Notes: generated by a model from the sequence alone, not told the origin. 64,000 nt of DNA from Allorhizobium borbori (GCF_014196535.1 NZ_JACIDU010000005.1:1-64000), one strand, 5' to 3'. Counted from the stretch's first letter, positions 8,077 to 17,698 are shown. Translations and numbers: made by a program.

Positions 8077-8972
8077 TTGCGCAGCCTCGGATTGAGCTGA
8101 TCCCTGATCTGGTCGCCGACCAGATTGATCGCCATGATGAGGATGATGAGGGCGATGCCGGGATAGATCGCGATCCAGTAGCGCCCCGACATCAGATATT
8201 GGAAGCCGTTGGCGATCAGCATGCCGAGCGACGGTTCCGTCGGCGGCAGGCCGACGCCCAGGAAAGACAGGGTCGCTTCCAGCGAGATCGCCGAGGCGAT
8301 CTGCACCGTGGCGACCACGATCAGCGGCGGCAGCGAATTGGGCAGGATATGCCGGCTGATGACGAACCAGCCGCTCATCGGCACCGAAAGGGCGGCCTGC
8401 ACATAGTCCTTCTGCCGCTCGGCGGCAGCGGCGCCATGGGCGGTCCGCACGAAATAGGCGTATTGCGCGAAGACCAGCGCGAGGATGAGCTGCGATTTGC
8501 CCTGCCCGAGGATCGCGGCCACGACGAAGGCCAGCAGGATCGCTGGGAAGGAGAGCTGGATATCGACGATGCGCATGATCATCGTCTCCGTGCGCCCACC
8601 GACATAGGCGGCAAAGCAGCCCACCACCGCGCCGATCGAAAAGGCGATGGCGCCAGCGACCAATCCCATCTGCAGGGAAATTCGCAGGCCATAGACGATA
8701 CCCGAAAGCAGGTCGCGCCCCTGGCTGTCGGTACCGAGCAGGTGCAAGATGCCTGTCGAGCCGACATAACCCGGGGGGCGGCGCGCATCGCGCAGCACCA
8801 GCGACTTCAGGTCATAGGGATCCTGCGGCACGAGAAACGGCGCGAAAACGGCCATGAGGATGATGGCGATCACGACGCCGAGAGCCACGACCGCGACCTT
8901 GTTGCGCCGGAAGGTGTGCCAGAATTCGGACAGCGGCGAGACGGATTTCACCGCGTGGGCTTCCATCGACAT
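8073..8972 (-). CDS. Oligopeptide ABC transporter permease (DppC/OppC-like)
   Basis: A 299-residue inner-membrane protein with six predicted membrane segments; the N-terminal one (NKVAVVALGVVIAIILMAVFAPFLV) is followed by the OppC_N region with LGTDSQGRDLLSGIVYG. The EAA loop is AAAAERQKDYVQAALSVPMS. The start at 8972 (MSMEAHAV) is preferred because it lies one base after the stop of the partner permease; a longer frame to 9014 would overlap that gene. With the partner it forms the channel fed by the substrate-binding protein at 11523. Confidence 0.92.
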   Translation of the reverse strand: MSMEAHAVKSVSPLSEFWHTFRRNKVAVVALGVVIAIILMAVFAPFLVPQDPYDLKSLVLRDARRPPGYVGSTGILHLLGTDSQGRDLLSGIVYGLRISLQMGLVAGAIAFSIGAVVGCFAAYVGGRTETMIMRIVDIQLSFPAILLAFVVAAILGQGKSQLILALVFAQYAYFVRTAHGAAAAERQKDYVQAALSVPMSGWFVISRHILPNSLPPLIVVATVQIASAISLEATLSFLGVGLPPTEPSLGMLIANGFQYLMSGRYWIAIYPGIALIILIMAINLVGDQIRDQLNPRLRK

Positions 8973-8973
8973 G

Positions 8974-9945
8974 TCAGCGCCTCCCCTGCCGCAGGCGCGG
9001 ATCGAGCGCCGCATAGGCGAGATCCACGCAAAGATTGATGACCACGAACAGCGCCGAGACGAGCATCAGGTAGGCGACCATGACGGGCCGGTCGAGCGAG
9101 GTGATGGAATCGACGATCAGCTTGCCGAGCCCCGGCCAGGAGAAGATCGTTTCGGTGACCAGCGCAAAGGCGAGCGTCGAGCCCAGTTCCAGGCCGAACA
9201 CTGTCACCAGCGGAATCGAGATCAGTTTGAGCACATGGCGGCGCAGGATCGTGCTTTCCGAGATGCCGGCCGCACGCGCAAACTTGATCGTGTCGGTGAG
9301 CATCACTTCGCGGGTGCCGGACGCGGCCAGCCGGCACATCATCGACAGCTTGAACAGCGAGAGGTTGATGGCCGGCAGAATGAGATGCGACCAGCCATTC
9401 AACGTCAGGAAGGAAAACGGGATGCCGAAAAGCTCCGTCGTCTGCCCGCGCCCGCCCGCCGGCAGCACGCCGAGTTGCACGGCGAAGACCATGATCAGCA
9501 TCAGGCCGATCCAGAAGGTCGGCACCGAGAAGCCGAGGATCGACACGGCCATGATGGCCTTGGCGATGTAGCTGTCGGGCCTGTAACCGGCATAGATGCC
9601 GAGCGGAATGCCGACGAGGGAAGCGAACAATACCGCGATCAGCGTTAGTTCCAACGTTGCCGGCAGGCGCTGGGCGATCAGCGTGACGACCGGCATGTTG
9701 AAGACGAAGGAGCGCCCGAGGTCGCCGGTCAGCAAACGTTGGAGGAACTGGAAATACTGCTCCCACAGGGGAAGATCGAGTCCGTATTGCTGGATGACCT
9801 GCTGACGCATCTCCTGCGTCACGTCGGGCGAGATCAGCACGTCGACCGGATTGCCGATGACGTAGACGCCCGTGAAGACGAGCATGGACATGATCAGGAG
9901 CACGAAGAGTGCCTGTCCCAATCTGCGAAGAATGAAAGATGCCAT
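8974..9945 (-). CDS. Oligopeptide ABC transporter permease (DppB/OppB-like)
   Basis: A 323-residue inner-membrane protein with six membrane segments. The DppB hallmarks are LGQALFVLLIMSMLVFTGVYVIGNPVD at the N-terminus, ATLELTLIAVLFASLVGIPLGI, and the EAA-loop region TIKFARAAGISESTILRRHVLK. The end SLLDPRL-like motif (AALDPRLRQGRR) is standard. It is the second gene of the minus-strand transport operon, about 50 bp after a creatininase-family gene, with GGAGGAGAT upstream of its ATG. Confidence 0.93.
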   Translation of the reverse strand: MASFILRRLGQALFVLLIMSMLVFTGVYVIGNPVDVLISPDVTQEMRQQVIQQYGLDLPLWEQYFQFLQRLLTGDLGRSFVFNMPVVTLIAQRLPATLELTLIAVLFASLVGIPLGIYAGYRPDSYIAKAIMAVSILGFSVPTFWIGLMLIMVFAVQLGVLPAGGRGQTTELFGIPFSFLTLNGWSHLILPAINLSLFKLSMMCRLAASGTREVMLTDTIKFARAAGISESTILRRHVLKLISIPLVTVFGLELGSTLAFALVTETIFSWPGLGKLIVDSITSLDRPVMVAYLMLVSALFVVINLCVDLAYAALDPRLRQGRR

Positions 9946-9992
9946 ATCTCCTCCCGGTCGATCCGCAATGGGGCGAAGCGCTCCCCGCGATA

Positions 9993-10694
9993 TCAGTGCC
10001 AGCCGCGCTCGATCTCGTGACGGGTTTCCTCGACGCCGACCTGCCAGACCTGCAACATGTCAGCATCCGGGCGCTGGAAGACGCCGTGATAGTTACCCTC
10101 CGCGATACGCTCGCGCTTGCGGCCCGCATCGACGCGCGACGTGGCGGCGAAATCGATCCGTTCCTTCTGGAAATTGGGGATCGGCGCGCCTTCGAGGCGG
10201 GTCCAGGGGAAATTTTCCATCCAGCTCGCATGCGAAGCGGCAGGATCGATCTCCTGCACCTTCGCCATGGTCATCGGCGCACGCCACCAGTCATGCAGCT
10301 TGACCGAGGTGTCGCGGTTGCGGTTCATCCATTCACTGATGACCGGGTTGACCGGTGTGTTTCCGCCATGACCGTTGACGATGAGGATCCGTCGGAAGCC
10401 GGAACGGTAGAGGCTATCGAGCATATCCTCGAAGATACCGATATAGGTGCGTAGCGAGAGCGTTACCGTACCGGGGAAATCAGCAAAACCCGATGCCATG
10501 CCATAGGGCAGACACGGGAAGACCGGCACGCCGAGCGGCTCGGCGGCTTCCACCGAAATCCGCTCGGCCAGGATCATGTCGGTGGCGAGGCTCAGATAGG
10601 CATGCTGCTCGATCGAACCGATCGGCAGGACGCAGCGATCATCTTCCTTCACTCGTTCCTCGACCTGGCTCCAATGCATATCCTGAATGCGCAT
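9993..10694 (-). CDS. Creatininase-family amidohydrolase
   Basis: A 233-residue metal-dependent hydrolase. The creatininase fold is marked by LPIGSIEQHAYLSLATDMILAE (metal-binding Glu, His and Asp) and by VNGHGGNTPVN, which carries a further His. Family members open cyclic or linear amides (creatinine, N-formyl compounds, mycofactocin precursor), so the exact substrate is not predictable. The start at 10694 (MRIQDMHW) has GAGGGAAA upstream; the longer frame from 10721 lacks one. It is the first gene of the minus-strand operon, before the permeases. It therefore probably acts on the imported substrate or its product in the cytoplasm. Confidence 0.85.
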   Translation of the reverse strand: MRIQDMHWSQVEERVKEDDRCVLPIGSIEQHAYLSLATDMILAERISVEAAEPLGVPVFPCLPYGMASGFADFPGTVTLSLRTYIGIFEDMLDSLYRSGFRRILIVNGHGGNTPVNPVISEWMNRNRDTSVKLHDWWRAPMTMAKVQEIDPAASHASWMENFPWTRLEGAPIPNFQKERIDFAATSRVDAGRKRERIAEGNYHGVFQRPDADMLQVWQVGVEETRHEIERGWH

Positions 10695-10844
10695 TTTCCC
10701 TCTTTCTTTGCTTGCGGCCACACCTTCGGCGGACCGCTCGCGCCCGTCTATCGACGAGAGCTCACATCCTCAAATTAGTTCTATATGGATCGATTTTTTG
10801 GATTGACGCAAGGTCTAAACCGCAAATAAAGTTCCATTCGAGAT

Positions 10845-10858
10845 CAAAATCTATTTTG
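10845..10858. promoter_or_regulatory. Candidate MarR operator (CAAAAT-CT-ATTTTG)
   Basis: A perfect 6-bp inverted repeat with a 2-base centre ends six bases before the MarR start codon, in the divergent spacer between the creatininase operon and the regulator. AT-rich short palindromes in this position are typical MarR sites. It would block the regulator's own translation start region and possibly the divergent promoter. Confidence 0.45.
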
Positions 10859-10864
10859 TACGGG

Positions 10865-11446
10865 ATGGACGAAATGGACGAGGCAATGCGTCAAGCGCTG
10901 TTCGAGGGACGAGCCGGCCAAGAGGAGCCGCTCGTCTCACCCGGCACTAAGGTCGACACGATCATGCATGCCAAACTGTGGGATAATCCGTGCTGGTTCT
11001 CGTTCCGGCTGAACTATCTCGCGCTTCATTTCAACAATCCGGTCTATGGCTACATCCAGCAGCAGCTAGGCCTGCTGCGCCCCGAATTCGTTGTGTTGTG
11101 GTCGCTGTATCTAGGCGGAAACTCGACGTTGACGGATGTGGTGCGGTCTTCGGGTTTTCCGAAGAACACACTGAGCCGGGCTGCAAACAAGCTGACCCGC
11201 CTCGCGATGATCGACCGCGAAATCGACCAGGACGACCAGCGCCGCATCACACTCGGCCTCACCGACAAGGGTCGCGAGGCGGTGGAACTCACCAAAGGCA
11301 TGATGATCGAGCACGAGCGCCGCATGCTGGAATGTCTCAGCCCCGCAGAACGGCTGAACCTTTCGGAAATCATGACCAAGCTCGTCACCGCCTCCGGCGA
11401 GTGGCCGCAGATGCTCGACGGCAATCAGTCCGACGATACCCTTTGA
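10865..11446 (+). CDS. MarR-family transcriptional regulator
   Basis: A 193-residue winged-helix protein. The central part is typical MarR: LRPEFVVLWSLYLGGNSTLTDVVRSSGFPKNTLSRAANKLTRLAMIDREIDQDDQRRITLGLTDKG contains the recognition helix and the wing with D-x-R-R. An N-terminal extension of about 50 residues precedes it. The start at 10865 (MDEMDEAM) is the first in-frame ATG after a non-coding, AT-rich stretch; a second ATG lies nine bases on. It is divergent from the transporter operon and directly upstream of the substrate-binding protein gene, so it probably controls both, with a peptide or amino acid as ligand. Confidence 0.88.
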   Translation: MDEMDEAMRQALFEGRAGQEEPLVSPGTKVDTIMHAKLWDNPCWFSFRLNYLALHFNNPVYGYIQQQLGLLRPEFVVLWSLYLGGNSTLTDVVRSSGFPKNTLSRAANKLTRLAMIDREIDQDDQRRITLGLTDKGREAVELTKGMMIEHERRMLECLSPAERLNLSEIMTKLVTASGEWPQMLDGNQSDDTL

Positions 11447-11522
11447 TCCACCCTTTGCCTTTCCGGCTGGCGCCGGACGGAGGCAGGTTGGCCAACAACC
11501 TATCAACGAGAGAGGAACCCCA

Positions 11523-13103
11523 ATGATACTGAAATCCATGCTCCGCGCAGCCTTGGTGGCCACCATGCTGTCTTCGCCCATCGCCGCGCTTGCCGCCGAC
11601 CTGGTGATCGCGACGAAGAACGGCCCGGCCTCGATGGACCCGCACTTCACCGCGACCTCGGCCAATGCCGAAGCCACCAAGCACATTTTCGACACCCTGC
11701 TGCGCTCCGGCAACAATCTGGAAATCCTGCCGTCGCTGGCAACGAGTTGGCAGGCGCTGGACGACACGACCTGGGAGTTCAAGTTGCGTCAGGGCGTGAA
11801 GTTCCATGACGGCTCCGACTTCACCGCCGAGGACGTGAAGTTCTCCATCGAGCGCATCCCGAACGTCACCGGCCCGAACCCGTCGACCATCTATGTCCGC
11901 CGTGTCGCCAGCGTCGAGATCGTCGACGACTATACGCTGCGCGTGAAGACCAACGGCCCGGCCCCGACGCTGCCGAACGATTTCATCCGCCTGTTCATCG
12001 TTTCCCACAAGGCCGCGGCCGATTACTCGACCAAGGACAGCTCCGCCGAGGGCTTCAACATGGGCAAGGCGACCATCGGCACCGGCCCGTACAAGTTCGT
12101 CAGCTGGGCGCCGACGCAGGACCTGGTGCTGGAAAAATTCGACGGCTACTGGGACGGCGCACAGCCGTGGGACAAGGTCATCCGCAAGGAAATCCCGAAT
12201 GACGCCGCCCGCGTCGCCCAGCTGAAGGCTGGCCAGGTCGATCTCATCTCCAAGGTGCCGGCGACCGACCTTGCCAGCATCGAGTCCGATTCCGCCCTGC
12301 AGGTAATCAAGACGGAATCGATCTACATCCCCTACCTGGAATTCGATTTCCGTGCGGACTCACCGCAGGTCTGGGACAATACCGGCAAGAAGCTCGATAA
12401 GAACCCCTTCCTCGACCCGAAGGTACGCGAAGCCTTCGATCTCGCGCTCGACCGCGAGACCATCGTGGAATTCGCGCTCGAGGGCATGGGCGTCGTCTCC
12501 ACGCAGCTCGTGAGCTCGAATATCTTCGGCTACAACAAGGCGATCGCCGCTCCGGCCTTCGACGTCGAAAAGGCGCTCAAGCTGATGGCCGAAGCCGGTT
12601 ATCCTGACGGTTTCAAGGTCGCGCTCAGCTATGCCAACGACCGCATGCCGACCGAGCTCGGCCCGACCGTCGCCCAGCTTCTCGCCGCGATCAACGTGAC
12701 GGTCGATGTCCAGGGCGTGCCGGCCGCGGTGTTCAACCCGGCCAAGACGCGCGGCGAATACTCGCTCTACATGGCCTCCTGGGGCACGCTGACGGGCGAG
12801 GCCAACTACATGCTGTCGTCGCTCATGCACACCAATGATGCGGAGAAATCGCTCGGCGCCTTCAACGTTCGCGGCTATTCCAACCCGCAGATGGACAAGC
12901 TGATCGAGGATGCCGCCGTCGAGATGGACGAAGCCAAGCGCCGTACACTGCTCGAGGAAGCCAATATGCTGGTTTCGACCGACCGCCCCGACCTGCCGCT
13001 GGCGACCAACCTTTCCGCCTGGGGTGCCAAGGCCGACAAGGTGAGCTACGATCCGCGCTCGGACGAGGATACGCTGGCCATGGACGTCCATCCCAAGCGA
13101 TAA
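11523..13103 (+). CDS. Oligopeptide ABC transporter substrate-binding protein (SBP_bac_5)
   Basis: A 526-residue periplasmic binding protein. The signal peptide is MILKSMLRAALVATMLSSPIAALAA. The family-5 signature lies near residues 70-100 (LATSWQALDDTTWEFKLRQGVKFHDGSDFTAEDVKFSIER). It captures peptides and delivers them to the permeases at 8073-9945. GAGAGGAAC precedes the ATG. It sits after the MarR gene on the plus strand and is followed by a hairpin and an isoaspartyl peptidase gene. A peptide containing isoaspartate or an asparagine derivative is a plausible substrate by context only. Confidence 0.93.
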   Translation: MILKSMLRAALVATMLSSPIAALAADLVIATKNGPASMDPHFTATSANAEATKHIFDTLLRSGNNLEILPSLATSWQALDDTTWEFKLRQGVKFHDGSDFTAEDVKFSIERIPNVTGPNPSTIYVRRVASVEIVDDYTLRVKTNGPAPTLPNDFIRLFIVSHKAAADYSTKDSSAEGFNMGKATIGTGPYKFVSWAPTQDLVLEKFDGYWDGAQPWDKVIRKEIPNDAARVAQLKAGQVDLISKVPATDLASIESDSALQVIKTESIYIPYLEFDFRADSPQVWDNTGKKLDKNPFLDPKVREAFDLALDRETIVEFALEGMGVVSTQLVSSNIFGYNKAIAAPAFDVEKALKLMAEAGYPDGFKVALSYANDRMPTELGPTVAQLLAAINVTVDVQGVPAAVFNPAKTRGEYSLYMASWGTLTGEANYMLSSLMHTNDAEKSLGAFNVRGYSNPQMDKLIEDAAVEMDEAKRRTLLEEANMLVSTDRPDLPLATNLSAWGAKADKVSYDPRSDEDTLAMDVHPKR

Positions 13104-13122
13104 GCCCGGCAACAAACCCTAA

Positions 13123-13150
13123 GGGCACCGGCTGCTGCTGGTGCCCTTTC
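13123..13150 (+). terminator. Hairpin with T-run between binding-protein gene and peptidase gene
   Basis: GGGCACC and GGTGCCC pair around a 10-base loop and are followed by TTTCT. The T-run is short, so it probably attenuates rather than ends transcription. This would give more binding protein than peptidase from one transcript. Confidence 0.6.
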
Positions 13151-13172
13151 TCATGATGATCGGAGATTTCCC

Positions 13173-14120
13173 ATGACGAAATTCGCCCTTGCCATCCATG
13201 GCGGCTGCGGCGTGATGGCCAAGCTGGACCTCAGCGAAGCGGAGTGGATCGCAGCCCGGCGGGACCTCGGGCGGGCACTGGAGGCCGGCTATGCGGTTCT
13301 CAAGCGCGGCGGACGCGCCATCGACGCCGTGCAAGCCGCCGTCCTCGTCATGGAGGACAGTCCGCATTTCAACGCGGGCCATGGCGCGGCGCTGAACGAA
13401 AACGGCATTCATGAACTGGATGCCTCCATCATGGACGGGGAGACGCTGGCGGCCGGTGCGGTCTGCGCCTCGCGCCATATCCGCAATCCGGTGGTTGCGG
13501 CGCGCGCCGTTCTCGAACACGGCGATGCCGTGCTCCTTGCCGGCTCCGCCGCCGATCGCTTCGCCGAGGCGAAGGGCCTGGCGGTCGAGGAACAGGCCTA
13601 TTTCACCACCGAACGGCGCAAGCAGGCGTTGGCTGCGATGAAGGCCCATGTCGCGGCCGGCACGCAGGTCGCCGCCAGCGAATCCGAAAAGCACGGCACC
13701 GTGGGCGCGGTCGCACTCGACCAGCACGGCCATCTCGCCGCCGCCACCTCGACGGGCGGCTATAACAACAAGCCCGACGGCCGGGTGGGCGACAGCCCTG
13801 TCATCGGCGCCGGCACCTATGCGCGTGACGGTGTCTGCGCCGTCTCCGGCACTGGCAAGGGCGAGTTCTTCATCCGCCACGTCGTCGGCCACGAGATCGC
13901 CGCGCGCATGACCTATCTCGGCGAGAACGTCGAGACCGCCTCTGCCAAGGTCATCATGGAAGACCTGAAGCCGCACAATATCGGCGCCGGTCTCGTCGCC
14001 GTCGGTGTCGACGGCTCGGTCGCCGCACCCTACAATACCGACGGCATGTTCCGCGGTTGGGTCACGGACACGGGTAAGTTCTTCGTCGCCTCACATGACG
14101 ACGTCATGTCCTATCCATAA
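13173..14120 (+). CDS. iaaA: Isoaspartyl peptidase / L-asparaginase (N-terminal nucleophile hydrolase)
   Basis: A 315-residue plant-type asparaginase. The precursor cuts itself before Thr176 in HGTVGAVALD, and the new N-terminal Thr is the nucleophile. The following GGYNNKPDGRVGDSPVIGAGTYA and SGTGKGEFFIRH loops bind substrate. The N-terminal IHGGCG loop is also conserved. It hydrolyses isoaspartyl dipeptides and asparagine in the cytoplasm. The start is ATG at 13173 with GGAGAT upstream. Linkage to an oligopeptide transporter parallels E. coli iaaA-gsiABCD. It would release aspartate from imported isoaspartyl peptides. Confidence 0.92.
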   Translation: MTKFALAIHGGCGVMAKLDLSEAEWIAARRDLGRALEAGYAVLKRGGRAIDAVQAAVLVMEDSPHFNAGHGAALNENGIHELDASIMDGETLAAGAVCASRHIRNPVVAARAVLEHGDAVLLAGSAADRFAEAKGLAVEEQAYFTTERRKQALAAMKAHVAAGTQVAASESEKHGTVGAVALDQHGHLAAATSTGGYNNKPDGRVGDSPVIGAGTYARDGVCAVSGTGKGEFFIRHVVGHEIAARMTYLGENVETASAKVIMEDLKPHNIGAGLVAVGVDGSVAAPYNTDGMFRGWVTDTGKFFVASHDDVMSYP

Positions 14121-14227
14121 GAACGCTTTACGAACGTATAGGTCTGCACCGGCAACAAATAGAAATCCAGGCTTTGGAGAAAGCCGACATCGCTCCGCTG
14201 GTATGGGTCGATTTACTCGGCTGGCAA

Positions 14228-14284
14228 AGAAGCTGCCATTCTTGCGTGCCATGGAGGACGCGAGAAACACGAATTGTTGCCTCA
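14228..14284 (-). pseudogene. Remnant of a RelE/ParE-type toxin C-terminus
   Basis: The minus strand reads VEATIRVSRVLHGTQEW, the last strand of RelE/ParE toxins (compare TVRILRVLHGAQE at 2700-2741). No antitoxin and no upstream toxin body are seen, so it is a short relic. Confidence 0.45.
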
Positions 14285-14540
14285 ACTCGACAAGGAGGAG
14301 ACCACGACTTGCCGCACCGGAGAAGCACTATTGCTCTCGGGAAAAATGCTGACTGCACGCGATCCCGCACATAAACGGATGGTCGCTCTCACCGATACCG
14401 GCCATCCTCTTTCTGTGAATCTGCGCGGACGCGTCATTTATTGTGTCGATCCCGTTCGCGCGGTCCGTGACGAAGCCGCCGGTCCGGACTTCATTGTCCG
14501 GCATGCCCAGGGTAAAACGTTTTGTAGGCAGCAGCGGATC
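14274..14540 (+). pseudogene. Remnant of class I fumarase / tartrate dehydratase beta subunit
   Basis: The plus strand encodes GEALLLSGKMLTARDPAHKRM, then LSVNLRGRVIYCVDPVRAVRDEAAGP. This is the core of the Fumerase_C domain (normally ...RVIYYVGPV...VRDEVVGPAGPTT). After about 14480 the similarity moves to the next frame (VRTSLSGMPRVKRF resembles the TTSTRMDKF segment), which shows a frameshift. The N-terminus and the rest of the domain are missing. In an intact gene this subunit would pair with an Fe-S alpha subunit. No such partner is present, so this is a decayed fragment in an IS-rich patch. Confidence 0.65.
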
Positions 14541-15055
14541 GGCGAGCATCTCGCCCAAGCAACACACGTCGTCTGGACGACCGGCGCAGCCTTTGTGCCG
14601 GAGCAACAATTTCAGGAATTCCTTTAGACGGCAAAGAACCTCAAAGACGCGAGCGCTTAGCCGAAAATATGTGTTGATACGAAGCCGGCAATGCTTGTCA
14701 GATATGGCATCTCCGACTTGCCTCTTCGTCAAAGCATCACTCGCTGACAACAAGGCGAACCGATCCGTATCTGCTTCGCGGAAATCCGCTGTTCGCAGGC
14801 ACCTGTGATGCGGTTCGCCGTATTGACGCCTCGTGGGCTCTTGATTGGATTTGAACCAGCGGCGCTTTATTCGGATGGGTTAAGCGCTTGATAGCACGTA
14901 TTTTCCGACTTTCGCTTTATCGAAATCAGGCGCTGTTAAAGCAAGTCGGAAATGGAGGTCGTTCACTCGCTTAGGGCGCTCAACATCCCGTTGAATATAC
15001 GATTCTAGTGAACGACACTTGACTTGTTCACCATTTTAGTTGATTCAACAGCGTG
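14541..15055. other. Non-coding stretch upstream of truncated gene
   Basis: About 515 bp. Open frames here (14328-14753 minus, 14443-14808 plus) give no recognisable protein beyond the fumarase relic. TTGACTTG at about 15019 could be a -35 element for the truncated gene that follows. Nothing else is seen. Confidence 0.4.
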
Positions 15056-15311
15056 ATGAAAGCAGTCAATTCAGTGAACGTCGAACGATTTGCACCCCAG
15101 GTGGTCGAGGATTTCCTGACCGGCGTGCCCAACCTGCAGATAATCAGCATCGAACGGGATTCTTTCAATTCCGGTCGCTGGAGCGCCGATATCAAGGTAA
15201 AGGCGCAATTTGCAGGCAAACCCCTGAACATCGTAATCGAAGTCAAAGCCACTGGGCAGCCGCAAATAGTGAGGAATGCCGCTCAGAACCTGCAGCGGTA
15301 TTTACAGAATG
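15056..15311 (+). pseudogene. N-terminal fragment of an unidentified protein with a nuclease-like motif, cut by IS21
   Basis: From ATG 15056 the frame gives about 85 native residues (MKAVNSVNVERFAPQVVEDF...) before the IS21 end begins at 15312. Only eight foreign residues are added before a stop. The segment WSADIKVKAQFAGKPLNIVIEVKATGQPQIVRNAAQNLQRYL contains a D-x16-E-V-K arrangement like PD-(D/E)XK nuclease-fold proteins. A role in DNA processing is therefore possible but unproven. The rest of the gene is not found on the other side of the IS21, where an IS6 fragment begins. Confidence 0.5.
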
Positions 15312-15366
15312 TGTTGATTGCCACTGAGAACTGACCCGGCGTTTCCACCGAGAATTGACCCGCCTA

Positions 15367-16179
15367 TTAGGTATGTTTCGGGTCTGCGGTCGTGGTCAAG
15401 TTCCTCGTTTTCTCCTTTGTCGTTTTGGTGTCGTGCGCGGAGCTGTTTTTGAAGCGGAAGCTGTCGTTTCCGGTCTCAAGGATGTGGCAATGATGGGTAA
15501 GCCGATCGAGCAATGCCGTGGTCATCTTGGCATCGCCGAATACACTGGCCCATTCGCTGAAGCTGAGGTTTGTCGTGATGACGACGCTGGTTCGCTCGTA
15601 GAGTTTGCTCAGCAGATGGAAGAGCATCGCACCGCCTGATGCACTGAACGGCAAGTAACCGAGCTCGTCGAGGATCACGAGATCGGAATGGACGAGCCGA
15701 TTGGCGATCTTGCCGGACCGTCCTTGCGCCTTCTCTTGCTCCAGCGCGTTGACCAGTTCGACGGTCGAGAAGAACCGAACCCGTTTGTGGTGATGCTCGA
15801 TGGCCTGGACGCCGATCGCTGTGGCGATGTGCGTTTTGCCCGTGCCGGGTCCGCCGACCAGAACGATGTTATTGGCGTCGTCGAGGAAGTCGCAGCGATG
15901 AAGCTGTTGCACGAGCGCCTCGTTGATCTCGCTGCTGGTAAAGTCGAAGCCATTCAGATCACGGTATGCGGGAAAGCGAGCGGTCTTGAGCTGATATGCT
16001 GTCGACCGCACCTCCCGTTCGGCTGTTTCCGCTTTCAAGAGCTGCGACAGGATCGGAACGGCAGCCTCGAACGCCGGCGATCCTTGCTCAGTCAGCTCGC
16101 CGACGGCTTGTGCCATGCCGTGCATCTTCAGTTGCCGCAGCATGATGACGATTGCACCGCTCGCTGGATTATGACGCAT
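15367..16179 (-). CDS. istB: IS21-family helper ATPase IstB (second copy)
   Basis: A 270-residue AAA+ ATPase. Walker A is [11 protein letters not shown], Walker B is [13 protein letters not shown], and the sensor region is [32 protein letters not shown]. The C-terminal tail ([13 protein letters not shown]...) is longer than in the other copy. Its start overlaps the istA stop by about 11 bases. It should deliver IstA to target DNA. Confidence 0.93.
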   Translation of the reverse strand: MRHNPASGAIVIMLRQLKMHGMAQAVGELTEQGSPAFEAAVPILSQLLKAETAEREVRSTAYQLKTARFPAYRDLNGFDFTSSEINEALVQQLHRCDFLDDANNIVLVGGPGTGKTHIATAIGVQAIEHHHKRVRFFSTVELVNALEQEKAQGRSGKIANRLVHSDLVILDELGYLPFSASGGAMLFHLLSKLYERTSVVITTNLSFSEWASVFGDAKMTTALLDRLTHHCHILETGNDSFRFKNSSAHDTKTTKEKTRNLTTTADPKHT

Positions 16180-17698
16180 TGCGGGTCTCCGTCTTTCTCA
16201 GGGCATCGTATCGTTCGACATTGGCCTTCGGCTCGTTGGTGAGCGTCAGGGCCTGAGGCGCGTCGATGGTCGGTGGTGTGAAGGAGGATTTGCCGTCGAC
16301 GAGGCGATGCAGCAGGTTCAGCACGTGCGTCTTGGTCGGAACACCGGACTTCAGCGCCATGTCGACCGCCGACAGGACGGCCTGTTCATCGTGTTGAAGG
16401 ACGAGTGCCAGGATATCGACCATCTCCCGGTCGCCACCCGGCTTCTTCAGCAGGTATTGCTGCAAGGCGCGGAATGCATCGGGGAGTTCGGCGAACGGTG
16501 CGCCATTGCGAAGCGCACCCGGCTTTCGCTGCACCACCGCCAGATAGTGCCGCCAGTCGTAGATCGTCTGCCCTGGCCGGTCGTGGGAACGATCAATGAC
16601 GCGACGATGCTCGCAAATGATCTGTCCTTCTGCGGCGACCACAACACGGTCTGGGTAAACCCTTAGACTCACCGGCCGATTGGCGAAGGACGCCGGGACG
16701 CTGTAGCGATTGCGCTCCAGATGCACGAGGCAGGTCGGAGAAACGCGCTTGGTGTATTCGACAAACCCATCGAACGGCCGAGTAATGGGCATGAGCGCGC
16801 GAGCTTCTTCCGCCCATATGTCGGCAATGGTGCCGCGCATCTGACCGTGCGGGGTCTGTGCCCAGAAGTCCTTGCAGCGTTGCTCGAGCCAGTCGTTCAA
16901 AGCGTCAAGCGATGGAAACCGCGGAACGGGTTGAAAGAACCGATGACGCGCATCTTGAACGTTCTTCTCGACTTGTCCCTTCTCCCAGCCTGAAGCCGGA
17001 TTGCAAAACTCGGGTTCAAACAGGTAGTGGCTGGCCATTGCCTGGAATCGGACGTTGACGTCACGCTCTTTGCCGCGGCCGACCTTGTCGATCACGGTGC
17101 GCATATTGTCGTAGATGCCACGACCGGGGACGCCCCCGAACACGCGGAATGCATGATTGTGGGCATCGAACAGCATCTCGTGTGTCTGCAGGAGATAGGC
17201 TCGGACGATGAAGGCGCGGCTGTAGCTCAGCTTCGTATGCGCCACCTGTAGTTTGGTGCGCTCATTGCCAATGATGGCCCAGTCTTCCGACCAGTCGAAC
17301 TGGAAGGCTTCACCGGGGGCGAACGCCAAGGGCACATACGTCCCGCGGCCCGTCGTCTGCAATTCCCTTTGACGATCATCACGCCATTCCCGAGCGAAGG
17401 CCGCCACTCGGTTATAGGAACCCTCGTAACCAAGGCTCACCAGATCAGCATGCAACTGCTTCATCGTCCGCTTCTGTTTGCGGTTCTTCTTGGATTCCGT
17501 CTTCAGCCAGGCAGACAACCGATCTGCAAACGGATCAAGCTTGCTCGGCCGCTCCGGGACCTTGAACTTCGGTTCCACACCATCAAGGCGCAGGTATTTG
17601 CGGATGGTATTCCGGGATAGGCCGGTCCTGCGGCAAATCTCCCGGATCGATTGATGCTCTCGAAAATGCCAGCGTCGGATCACGCTCAATAACGCCAT
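16169..17698 (-). CDS. istA: IS21-family transposase IstA (second copy)
   Basis: A 509-residue transposase. The N-terminal helix-turn-helix reads [21 protein letters not shown]. The DDE core is visible as D in [12 protein letters not shown] in IYDNMRTVI and E in [19 protein letters not shown]. The start at 17698 ([12 protein letters not shown]) has GGAG upstream; the frame is open to 17764 but the extra residues lie toward the terminal repeat. No frameshift is seen, so it is probably active. Confidence 0.92.
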   Translation of the reverse strand: MALLSVIRRWHFREHQSIREICRRTGLSRNTIRKYLRLDGVEPKFKVPERPSKLDPFADRLSAWLKTESKKNRKQKRTMKQLHADLVSLGYEGSYNRVAAFAREWRDDRQRELQTTGRGTYVPLAFAPGEAFQFDWSEDWAIIGNERTKLQVAHTKLSYSRAFIVRAYLLQTHEMLFDAHNHAFRVFGGVPGRGIYDNMRTVIDKVGRGKERDVNVRFQAMASHYLFEPEFCNPASGWEKGQVEKNVQDARHRFFQPVPRFPSLDALNDWLEQRCKDFWAQTPHGQMRGTIADIWAEEARALMPITRPFDGFVEYTKRVSPTCLVHLERNRYSVPASFANRPVSLRVYPDRVVVAAEGQIICEHRRVIDRSHDRPGQTIYDWRHYLAVVQRKPGALRNGAPFAELPDAFRALQQYLLKKPGGDREMVDILALVLQHDEQAVLSAVDMALKSGVPTKTHVLNLLHRLVDGKSSFTPPTIDAPQALTLTNEPKANVERYDALRKTETRNAS

